Shown here: piece by piece, positions 57,426 through 64,000 of the stretch
Layout of the letters: the number at the start of each line of letters is the position of its first letter
Numbering within the stretch: the stretch's first letter is position 1
Assembly: GCF_022440805.1 (NCBI RefSeq)
Contig: NZ_JAKNTK010000001.1
Span: 3,162,001 to 3,226,000 of the forward strand
Reading direction: 5' to 3'
Length of the DNA: 64,000 nucleotides
Source of the DNA: Holdemania massiliensis
GTDB lineage: Bacteria; Bacillota_I; Bacilli_A; Erysipelotrichales; Erysipelotrichaceae
Made by a program: the position numbers and the translations under genes
Notes under the pieces: generated by a model
What the model was told of the DNA's origin: nothing
Databases searched by the model: none
The model's input: the letters and a program-made list of their open reading frames with translations, nothing else

Positions 57426-58706
57426 TTAATTCAGCTGATCAAGCACCGCCTGCGCCTTGGCTGCTCCATCCTTCAGCGCCTGTTCGACCGGCTGCTGACC
57501 TGAAAGGGCCATCGCAATCGCATCGTTGACGAAGGTGTTCCATTCAAAGTTGCCGTTGGTCGGATATGGGAATCCGGTCTTGGTCACGTCGGCAATCACC
57601 TGCGCGTCGATATTCTTGAAGCTCTTGACATATTCTTTCTGAGCTTCAAAGTTAGCCGGGAAGTCGATACCATTCTGTGCTTCCACGCTCATTGCTTCTG
57701 CCCCAGTCAAGTATTTGATCAATTCCCAAGCTTCTTCCGGATGCTTGGTCTGGGATGCAATCGCATAGCCTAAACCGCCCAGAACTGACTTGTTGTTGAC
57801 TGCCATGGAAGGCATCGGAATTAACTGAATCGCACCGTTCTGGCCTAAGCTTGACGTATCCAAAACGGAGGCTTTCCATGAACCGATAAAGACGATCGCG
57901 CCCTGTCCGGAAACAAACAGATCTGTTCCTTTGGTTTCGGATAAAACAGTATACGGAGCCATCATTTTCTGATCCATCAGATCAACCATCTGCTGGATTG
58001 TGTCGATTCCTGCCGGTTCTGCGACGCCGGTCTTCTTCCCGTCTTCAGACAGATAAACCGCACCGTTTTGTTCAAAGAAATTGACGAAGGAAGGCTGAGC
58101 ATCCAGTTCCATGACGATCGGATATTCCGTGCCGCCTGCCGCTTCAATCGCATCGCGCAGCTGACCGGCAATTGTCCGCATATCATCCCAAGTCCAGCCC
58201 TCTTTCGGGAGCTCGACATTGTACTTCGTAAAGATTTCGGTATTCAGCGCGACATAGACGGCATCCAGCCCCTTCGGCAGACAGTATTGTGTGCCTTCAT
58301 AATTGAACGCCTGAACACGGGCATCGACATACTGCGTCAAATCATAACTTTCTGCCTGAATGAATTCATCCAAAGGCTTTAAGACGCCGCCTTCGACATA
58401 TTTTGGCAAATACGTGTTCATCCACATAACGTCTGCGGATTCTCCGGATTCCAGCGAAGCATCCAGCTTCTGCCAGTAGTTGCTCCACGGAACCTGTTCA
58501 ATGGTTGCAACGATTTCACCGTCATGCAGTTCATTGAATTTGTCGATATTCTTTTGGATAACTGGTGCCTGAACCTCATCCCACAAGGTAAGGCTGATCT
58601 GTACCGGACCGGAGGTTGTACTTTGTCCGCCATTGCCTCCATTAGAACAAGCGGACATGACTAAGACCATAAAGCTGCAGAGAAGAATGCTGAGTAATTT
58701 TTTCAT
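57426..58706 (-). CDS. Sugar-binding lipoprotein of an ABC importer
   Basis: The 426-residue protein has a lipoprotein signal with lipid-anchored Cys in VMSACSNGG and the cluster-B solute-binding fold (LTLWDEVQAPVIQKNI, then VMWMNTYLPKY and GWTWDDMRTIAGQL). It is the first gene of the second operon and should capture the glycoside that the operon degrades. A cre site overlaps its promoter. Confidence 0.93.
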   Translation of the reverse strand: MKKLLSILLCSFMVLVMSACSNGGNGGQSTTSGPVQISLTLWDEVQAPVIQKNIDKFNELHDGEIVATIEQVPWSNYWQKLDASLESGESADVMWMNTYLPKYVEGGVLKPLDEFIQAESYDLTQYVDARVQAFNYEGTQYCLPKGLDAVYVALNTEIFTKYNVELPKEGWTWDDMRTIAGQLRDAIEAAGGTEYPIVMELDAQPSFVNFFEQNGAVYLSEDGKKTGVAEPAGIDTIQQMVDLMDQKMMAPYTVLSETKGTDLFVSGQGAIVFIGSWKASVLDTSSLGQNGAIQLIPMPSMAVNNKSVLGGLGYAIASQTKHPEEAWELIKYLTGAEAMSVEAQNGIDFPANFEAQKEYVKSFKNIDAQVIADVTKTGFPYPTNGNFEWNTFVNDAIAMALSGQQPVEQALKDGAAKAQAVLDQLN

Positions 58707-58735
58707 AATAACGTTTCTTCCTTTCCGTTGGCGTC

Positions 58736-58765
58736 AGTGTAAGCGATTACATTTGAAAGTGTCAA
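58736..58765 (-). promoter_or_regulatory. Promoter with CcpA cre site
   Basis: On the minus strand TTGACA (58765-58760) and TACACT (58741-58736) are 18 bases apart. TGTAAGCGATTACA at 58738-58751 matches the cre consensus TGWAANCGNTNWCA at every position and overlaps the -10, so CcpA should repress the operon when preferred sugars are present. Confidence 0.85.
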
Positions 58766-58886
58766 ATTTTGTGTGCTCTTTTCTTGGTATTGTGTAAGAA
58801 TTATTTTTGTATTTTTTGATACTCTTTTGATACTTTCTTGACTATTTCTTTTGTCTTTTCTTATTTCCCGCATCTCATGATCAACA

Positions 58887-58916
58887 AAAAAAACCGTTCA
58901 ATATCCACGGTTTTCT
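58887..58916. terminator. Terminator downstream of the MerR gene
   Basis: Stem AAAACCGT (58890-58897) / ACGGTTTT (58907-58914) with A and T runs on both sides, usable in both directions. The rest of 58766-59095 is AT-rich with no gene I can support. Confidence 0.75.
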
Positions 58917-59095
58917 CGCCTTTTTCTATATTTACTGAATTTAGAATCTGATCATTTTGATTTTTGCCGATTTCCAAAAACTTTTTTTACGCTCCTCTGT
59001 GCTTTTTTGAAATTCGCATTCAAGTTAGTCAAAAAAACTTTTATTCGCAAGAACTTTATAGCAACTCTATTCATAACTTTATATTTCATCAAGAC

Positions 59096-59887
59096 TTATA
59101 AAACACCGGAAACACCGATGCCATGAACAAAACGGCCAGCCCGCATATAGCTGATATAAATCCGCCCGACAATATCCTCTTGGATCGGTTTCCCGCGCCG
59201 CTCACATTCGGTAATTAAAGGCAGAAGATCCTGGCGTGTAAGCTGAAAAGGGTCCGCAGCTTCCAGCATATACTGCACTGTTTCCCCTCCTGGTAAAACT
59301 GTCATTTCCGCAGGCAGATCCAGTCCCAGCTTATTTTTATTGCGCTCCAGAATTCCCAATCCGATACACACATCCAAGGGTTTTCGATCCTGGATCAGAC
59401 TTTCAATACCGATTTTAATGGATACGTAGGAAAACGGCATGTTTTCTGCCAATAACTCAATGGCTTCCAACAGCGCCGGCGTCATCTTGGCCGAAGCGCC
59501 AAAATTCCAGACATTATAGCTGTTATCCCGATAATAAAGGGAAAAAGCGTTGCGGTATTGGGTGACCATTTTAAAATATTCCTGCATTTCTTTTAATCGC
59601 TGCAGCTTAATTTCTTGTTGGTGAATTTGCTTTTCCAGTTCAAGTTCATGAGTCCCTACCCAACGATCAATTTCTTCCAGTTCCTCATTTTCAGCATTTA
59701 GTGATTCCTGGATGCTCATATCAAAACTGCGCAGCATCTGCGCATGATAGATTTTCAGCGCATCCTGTGCGGTAAAATTACGGTAATTGTTGTCCTGACG
59801 TTCTCCCTGAATCAGGCCCATACGATCATAGTAACGAACTTTACTGCTGACAATTCCCAGCTGTCTGGCAAACTCATTCACCTTCAT
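59096..59887 (-). CDS. MerR-family transcriptional regulator
   Basis: About 263 residues. A MerR winged helix is at the N-terminus (NEFARQLGIVSSKVRYYDRMGLI), followed by a coiled-coil dimer helix (about 80-115) and a C-terminal effector domain of about 140 residues that I do not recognise. ATG 59887 follows AGGTG at six bases; a GTG three codons earlier is possible. It is an orphan gene with no clear target beside it. Confidence 0.85.
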   Translation of the reverse strand: MKVNEFARQLGIVSSKVRYYDRMGLIQGERQDNNYRNFTAQDALKIYHAQMLRSFDMSIQESLNAENEELEEIDRWVGTHELELEKQIHQQEIKLQRLKEMQEYFKMVTQYRNAFSLYYRDNSYNVWNFGASAKMTPALLEAIELLAENMPFSYVSIKIGIESLIQDRKPLDVCIGLGILERNKNKLGLDLPAEMTVLPGGETVQYMLEAADPFQLTRQDLLPLITECERRGKPIQEDIVGRIYISYMRAGRFVHGIGVSGVL

Positions 59888-59896
59888 GTCCTTCAC

Positions 59897-60258
59897 CTGT
59901 ATTCCTTCTGTTTTACTATCTTGGCTTTCATCTTAAAACGAATGAAATCTCCGTTTTCATCCGTATCTCTTTCTTTTATTTAAACATAGTTTTCTTAAAT
60001 TTTCAGATGATTCTGTTATAAATTGAAAAAAAATATATCGTTATCACTTTAAATTTTATCCTGATGTGATCAAAATTGAATTTATTCTTTTTATAATATT
60101 ATAAATGTAATTGTTTATGAAGAAAATATGAAAGGTTGGAACAAGGATAAACGATTATCTATTAAAGCATTATATGGAATTATTTTATCGTTTTGATCGT
60201 TAAAATGATGGTTAAGTCATTCCCATTATTTCTTTTTATTCATTAAACATTTCTTAAA
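59897..60258. other. AT-rich intergenic region
   Basis: No gene I can support. A 22-codon frame at 60128-60196 has only a weak ribosome-binding site. The region separates the MerR gene from the divergent TetR unit and must contain the MerR promoter. Confidence 0.5.
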
Positions 60259-60312
60259 TTGACAAAATTTTAAAGCAATATATAATTATAGTTATATAAC
60301 ATATGTTATATA
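60259..60312 (+). promoter_or_regulatory. Promoter and 20-base palindromic operator of the TetR-CPBP operon
   Basis: TTGACA (60259-60264) and TATAAT (60281-60286) are 16 bases apart. A perfect palindrome, TATATAACAT/ATGTTATATA (60293-60312), covers the transcript start just before the AAGGAGG site, which suggests autorepression by the TetR protein. Confidence 0.8.
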
Positions 60313-60325
60313 TAAGGAGGAGAAT

Positions 60326-60898
60326 ATGCCGCCAAAAGCCAAGATCACAGAAGACCAGATTGTTGCCGCTGCCTTAGAGATCGCCCGTGAAACCGGGGCC
60401 GAGAATATCAATGCCCGAACTGTGGCCAAGAAGTTAAACTGTTCGACTCAGCCAATCATGTATCATTTCAAAACGATTGAACAATTGAAAAAAGCCGCGT
60501 ATGCTGCGGCAGATCAGTATCACTCTGAGTATTTAATGAATTTCAAAACGCCACAGGAAGGCATGATGCTTGGAATGGGGTTAAATTATATTCGTTTTGC
60601 GATTGAAGAACCACATTTGTTTCGTTTTCTTTTTCAGTCAGGTTTCACCGAAGGAAATAGTCTGCTTGAAATGATCAGCTCTGAACAGCTCATACCGATT
60701 CTTTCAGCAATGCAGACAGCGCTGAATTTAGACCAAGCTCAGACGAAAGAAGTTTTTTTGAATCTCGCCTTCATAGTCCACGGTTACGCAAGCCTTATCG
60801 CCAACAAGGTTCTGAAGTTTGATGAGCAGCTGATTTCCGAGCATTTAAAACACGCTTGCAGAGGGGCTGTTTTAGCCGCCGGAGAAGAGAAGAAATGA
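60326..60898 (+). CDS. TetR-family regulator
   Basis: The 190-residue protein has a TetR helix-turn-helix (INARTVAKKLNCSTQPIMYHF, about 30-50) and a C-terminal helical domain of the WHG type. It overlaps the protease gene by four bases (ATGA), so the two are co-translated and co-regulated. The palindrome at the promoter is the likely binding site. The ligand is unknown. Confidence 0.92.
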   Translation: MPPKAKITEDQIVAAALEIARETGAENINARTVAKKLNCSTQPIMYHFKTIEQLKKAAYAAADQYHSEYLMNFKTPQEGMMLGMGLNYIRFAIEEPHLFRFLFQSGFTEGNSLLEMISSEQLIPILSAMQTALNLDQAQTKEVFLNLAFIVHGYASLIANKVLKFDEQLISEHLKHACRGAVLAAGEEKK

Positions 60899-61641
60899 AT
60901 AAGCGGGATGCTCAGAATGAGCTGACTTTTGCTTTGAAATGGATTGCAGTTTATTGTATTTTACAATCACTGGCCAATCCGATCAATGAAATAATTGGGA
61001 TCGCAAACTCCGCAAGCGCAATTTTCTGTGCTGTGCAGGCAGTCGTTCTATTCTCTTTATTGAAGAAAAAGAATCAGCTTAAACAAATTGGACTTTGCCG
61101 CTCGCCTTTTCCTGCTCGGCAATTTCTTTATTATGTTCCGTTAATCTTGTTATCAACAAGCAATCTTTGGAATGGTCTGAAAATCAATCTCTCTTCTGCG
61201 GAAATACTCTGTCATATTGTGTTAATGCTCGGCGTTGGATTTTTAGAAGAAGTCCTGTTTCGAGGTCTGCTTTTTAAAGCCCTGGCAAAGGACAATGTTA
61301 AAACCGCAGTGATCCTTACAAGCGTGACCTTTGGCCTTGGTCATTTATTAAACCTGGTCAACGGCAGCGGCATGGGATTAGTATCCAATCTGTTTCAAGT
61401 CAGCAGTGCGATCGCTTTGGGTTTTCTGTTTGTCTTTTTGTTTTATCGCGGTGGAAGCCTTATTCCCTGCATTGTTTCCCACTCTACGATCAATATCCTC
61501 AGTGCCTTCGCGAACCAGACCGGTTTAAGCCTAGAAAAACGACTTCTCTTCAGCTTTATAGAATTGGCAATCCTTATCAGCTATGTTCTAATGTTGTCTA
61601 AAACACTGCCGGATAAGCAAGTTTCTTCCCAACACGATTGA
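60895..61641 (+). CDS. CPBP-family intramembrane metalloprotease
   Basis: The 248-residue membrane protein has the CPBP (Abi) motifs: Glu-Glu in FLEEVLFRGLLF near residue 117, His in FGLGHLLN near residue 152 and a further His in SHSTINI near residue 200. In bacteria the family handles CAAX-like or bacteriocin-immunity tasks. The ATG at 60895 overlaps the TetR stop. The target protein is unknown; no bacteriocin gene is visible nearby. Confidence 0.88.
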   Translation: MNKRDAQNELTFALKWIAVYCILQSLANPINEIIGIANSASAIFCAVQAVVLFSLLKKKNQLKQIGLCRSPFPARQFLYYVPLILLSTSNLWNGLKINLSSAEILCHIVLMLGVGFLEEVLFRGLLFKALAKDNVKTAVILTSVTFGLGHLLNLVNGSGMGLVSNLFQVSSAIALGFLFVFLFYRGGSLIPCIVSHSTINILSAFANQTGLSLEKRLLFSFIELAILISYVLMLSKTLPDKQVSSQHD

Positions 61642-61658
61642 TATGATTTTGCTGCTAA

Positions 61659-61835
61659 TTGTCCAGCAGAAAAAATAATAAAAAATGGCACTTATTCGAG
61701 TCGGTCAAGCCGGTTAAATTAGCCGCAAATACGCATAATAGCTATGTTTTTTTAGAAATAGGCTATGAGCTGAAAAGTGAAAATGATGCCCTACTTGGTG
61801 CTCAAGTAAAACGGATACTTTATAAAAAGTTCTAA
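61659..61835 (+). pseudogene. Short ORF fragment, probably a gene remnant
   Basis: A 58-codon frame follows a stop codon directly, has only a TTG start with no ribosome-binding site, and ends with a plausible protein C-terminus (LEIGYELKSEN ... VKRILYKKF). It looks like the 3' end of a lost gene. Base composition turns clearly more AT-rich from here to the right window edge. I recognise no family. Confidence 0.35.
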
Positions 61836-61960
61836 AACATGGGCATCTATATTTGACAGATATAGAGCAAAGTATTAGGATTAAGAAAATATGGAGTATG
61901 ACGCATTTAGTGGATAAGGCGTGGAATGACAAATCGGGTGCTGGCGAGGTGATTAAGTAT

Positions 61961-62437
61961 ATGGTTGTTAAATTTGGGCAATACATAGTTGATCTTGATA
62001 TTGAAAAAACAAAATACTTTTATGAGAATGCAGAGCCAGTCAGTAAAGGTTGTTCATGCGATGGTTGCTTGAATTTTGAGAAAGCCATCGATGTGCTCCC
62101 GCAGACAGTAAGAGAGTTCTTTGCTAATCTTGGCGTTGATATGAGCAAGGTATGTGAATGCTACGTAAATTGCACAAACGAGGATGGAACACTATCATAT
62201 GGCGGCTTTTATCATATCTGTGGCACTTTGTTAGATGGAGAGAGTGCGTGGAAAAAAATAAGTGATACAACTTCATGTTGGGATGAAAGTGCAACATTTT
62301 CTGTTTCTTCTAATTTCCATATATCTGTTCAAAAAGATATTGCCCTATTGGAAGCAGATTTTCCGCTTCCTGCTATCCAACTTGAATTCTCTGCAAATAT
62401 TCCTTGGGTGCTTGAAAAAGAGAACACATACAAATAA
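61961..62437 (+). CDS. Conserved hypothetical protein with cysteine motif
   Basis: About 158 residues, starting MVVKFGQYIVDLDIEKTKYFY. Cysteines in GCSCDGC (near residue 33) and CECYVNC could bind metal. The middle reads SYGGFYHICGT. It belongs to a widespread Firmicutes family that I know only as hypothetical. I use ATG 61961, 10 bases after GAGGTG, because the family begins there; longer frames lack support. Composition is AT-rich like its neighbours. Confidence 0.65.
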   Translation: MVVKFGQYIVDLDIEKTKYFYENAEPVSKGCSCDGCLNFEKAIDVLPQTVREFFANLGVDMSKVCECYVNCTNEDGTLSYGGFYHICGTLLDGESAWKKISDTTSCWDESATFSVSSNFHISVQKDIALLEADFPLPAIQLEFSANIPWVLEKENTYK

Positions 62438-62484
62438 TGGTAGAGCGAAACCAATAACGAATCATATAATTGAAGGAGAGTAAA

Positions 62485-63135
62485 ATGAAAAGAGAGTATT
62501 CAACTATACCAAAATCGATGTCTGAAATGGAAACGTATGGCTTTTCATGGATGGAATTTGTGACGGCAATCCCGTCACCTTTGTTTGTTGTAACCACCTA
62601 TAAATCCAATGGAAAGCCTAACGCATGTCTGCAATCATGGGCATGTTTTAATGGAAGTCCCCACGGTTTCTATGCAATCTTATCAAGTGTTAATAAAAGC
62701 GGTCATTTATATCAGAGTATACGAGAAACAAATGAAGCCGTTATTAACTTTCCATCGCTAGAATTTTATGATAAGTGTAGCGATACGATTGCAAATAATG
62801 GGTTTGATAACGATGAAATCGCATTGTCTGGGTTGACCTCTGAAAAAGCTTCAATCGTAAATGCTCCGATGATTAAAGAATGTTTTCTAAACTTAGAATG
62901 TCGTTATTTATGGGAGCGTGAAATAATTGAGGGTAGCTCTCATGTTTTGATGTGTTTGGAAATTGTTAATATTTGTGCAGAAGAAAAATATTTAGACGAA
63001 GTTGTGCATGGACGTTATGGTGAAGAAGGCTTTCTTTACAATATTCATTATCCTGTAAATCCGGAGAATTTCAATGGTAGATCACATGATTGGATCGCAA
63101 CTTTAAAAAAATCAAAAGATATGGGCGAGTATTGA
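62485..63135 (+). CDS. Flavin reductase family (FMN-binding split barrel) protein
   Basis: The 216-residue protein has the DIM6/NTAB fold: IPSPLFVVTTYKSNGKPNACLQSW near residue 35, VINFPS near residue 90 and LECRYLWERE near residue 150. These bind FMN and reduce flavin or act as small oxidoreductases. GAAGGAGAG precedes the ATG. It follows the cysteine-motif gene by 47 bases and may be co-transcribed. Confidence 0.8.
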   Translation: MKREYSTIPKSMSEMETYGFSWMEFVTAIPSPLFVVTTYKSNGKPNACLQSWACFNGSPHGFYAILSSVNKSGHLYQSIRETNEAVINFPSLEFYDKCSDTIANNGFDNDEIALSGLTSEKASIVNAPMIKECFLNLECRYLWEREIIEGSSHVLMCLEIVNICAEEKYLDEVVHGRYGEEGFLYNIHYPVNPENFNGRSHDWIATLKKSKDMGEY

Positions 63136-63310
63136 ACAAACCGGGCAATTTTGCGCAACGAAAAATAGCAGCAGCACCCGTCCTTGTATTACAAATAAGA
63201 GAGCAAAAGCAACGCGTGCTTTCGCCCTTTCTACATCATGAGAAAGTCACGAAAGTGGAAAGTCCTTGTTTTAACAATGTCATTTAGCTAAAGATAAGGG
63301 AAAATATAAG

Positions 63311-63341
63311 AAGTACAGAAGAAGGAGTTCTGTACTTTTTA
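63311..63341 (+). terminator. Terminator after the flavin-reductase-like gene
   Basis: Ten-base stem AAGTACAGAA (63311-63320) / TTCTGTACTT (63328-63337) followed by TTT. The stretch 63136-63310 holds no gene. Confidence 0.85.
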
Positions 63342-63380
63342 AATATTCATAGAAATGAAAAAAATCAATTAAGAGGTCAA

Positions 63381-63960
63381 TTAAAACACAACCAAAAGAA
63401 GATATACAACCCTTTTGTGATGTGTTTTTTCGAATGATTCTGTTATACTTTTAGTTATGGTTGGCCTAAACCAACAGTTTTGAATATCTCGTGGCTGTTT
63501 TCATCTGTTGCAGTGACTATATAAACTTGCTTATAAGATTATTCTCCATAGACTCGCTGGCTCACCTCTGTGGCGGGCTTTTCTTCTTTCTGGAGTACTC
63601 CCTTTTGTTGATTCAAGTTTATAAGTTTCATCAAACTCGATAAATCCAACGCACTGATCTTCTTGTTCAGCGATGATTTTTTTATAAGGGAATCATCAAA
63701 CGATGCCTGTGATTGAAAACTGTAGTAAGCTAAGTCTAATTTGGCAGCTGTTTTTCACATAGGAACCTAGGATAATGTGTCAGTAAAGATAACGATAAGA
63801 TCATCAACATTGATATGGAGTCATGATATAATTACATGCAAATCAAACGCAAACTTTCGTTGACATACCCTGATAAATACCTTTGTTTTCCTCGGGCAAA
63901 GCCTTTCTTTATCATCAGTGTTTCTTGATTATAAAGCGGACATTTACAAGGCTTCTCACT
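63381..63960 (-). pseudogene. Decayed IS1595-like transposase
   Basis: Read on the minus strand in shifting frames, pieces line up in the order of a DDE transposase. A zinc-ribbon remnant (CKCPLYNQ, then KKGFARGKQRYL) is followed by a helix-turn-helix remnant (AAKLDLAYY, then VFNHRHRLMIPL). Next come the DDE region (FIEFDETYKLESTKG, then RRKARHRGEPAS), and VTATDENSHEIFKTVGLGQ. Several stops and frameshifts break it, so it is dead. The family call is from motif memory. No clear terminal repeats were found, and an end may lie beyond the window. Confidence 0.6.
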
Positions 63961-64000
63961 CCATATTTGTAGGTTCAATTGAACCTATCCATTAGTTTGC

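Noticed and set aside
60128..60196. 22-codon frame that could be a small peptide gene
   Set aside because: The ribosome-binding site is weak and nothing in the peptide or neighbours supports it.
61853..61960. 36-residue N-terminal extension of the cysteine-motif protein
   Set aside because: It starts at a TTG with no ribosome-binding site, and the conserved part begins at ATG 61961.

Overview
The window comes from a low-GC Gram-positive (Firmicutes) chromosome. Promoters are SigA-type, ribosome-binding sites are strong GGAGG sequences, TTG and GTG starts are common, binding proteins are lipoproteins, there are many PTS genes and PRD regulators, there is one perfect CcpA (cre) site, and no outer-membrane genes are seen. 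The protein flavour (FemX pair, flavin-dependent fumarate-reductase-like enzymes, electron-bifurcating lactate dehydrogenase) suggests an anaerobic gut member of the Erysipelotrichia, perhaps Holdemania-like. That placement is inference, not a database result.

Layout. 1-9 kb: a partial bactofilin, a LytTR two-component system, a TetR-controlled membrane-protein locus with two matching operators, an XRE regulator beside a small unknown protein, an AraC-type regulator, a lipoprotein FAD reductase and tRNA-Val(GAC). 9-12.4 kb: two FemX/MurM-type peptidoglycan bridge enzymes translationally coupled to a TIM-barrel epimerase. 12.6-19 kb: an AT-rich operon of a LevR-like regulator, a complete mannose-family PTS (A, B, C, D) and a SIS-domain deglycase, probably for Amadori products such as fructoselysine or glucoselysine. 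19-24.5 kb: LemA, a DUF3137 protein and a MacAB-like efflux set. 25.3-29.4 kb: a GntR regulator, EtfB, ferredoxin-EtfA and a FAD-dependent dehydrogenase, the gene set of an electron-bifurcating lactate dehydrogenase. 29.7-36.1 kb: a HAD phosphatase and a cellobiose-type PTS operon with its LicR-like activator. 36.6-42.3 kb: an SPFH protein with a ribbon-helix-helix partner, a Tat-exported FMN/FAD reductase with a LysR regulator, and an amidohydrolase.

42.6-58.8 kb is the most notable region. Two minus-strand operons flank a plus-strand DeoR regulator. The first carries iolD, iolE, iolG, iolA, a transaldolase-family gene and an ABC sugar-import ATPase. The second carries a sugar-binding lipoprotein, two permeases, a small membrane protein, a PIG-L/MshB-type N-deacetylase, an amidohydrolase, a GH4 glycosidase and a PfkB kinase. 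Together they read as a system that imports an inositol-containing glycoside, possibly with an N-acetylated amino sugar, splits it and degrades the inositol. The usual iolB, iolC and iolJ are absent; the amidohydrolase, PfkB kinase and transaldolase are candidate replacements.

59-64 kb: a MerR regulator, an autoregulated TetR-CPBP protease pair, and then AT-rich DNA with a truncated ORF, a cysteine-motif hypothetical protein, a flavin-reductase-family protein and a decayed IS1595-like transposase, which looks like an accessory boundary.
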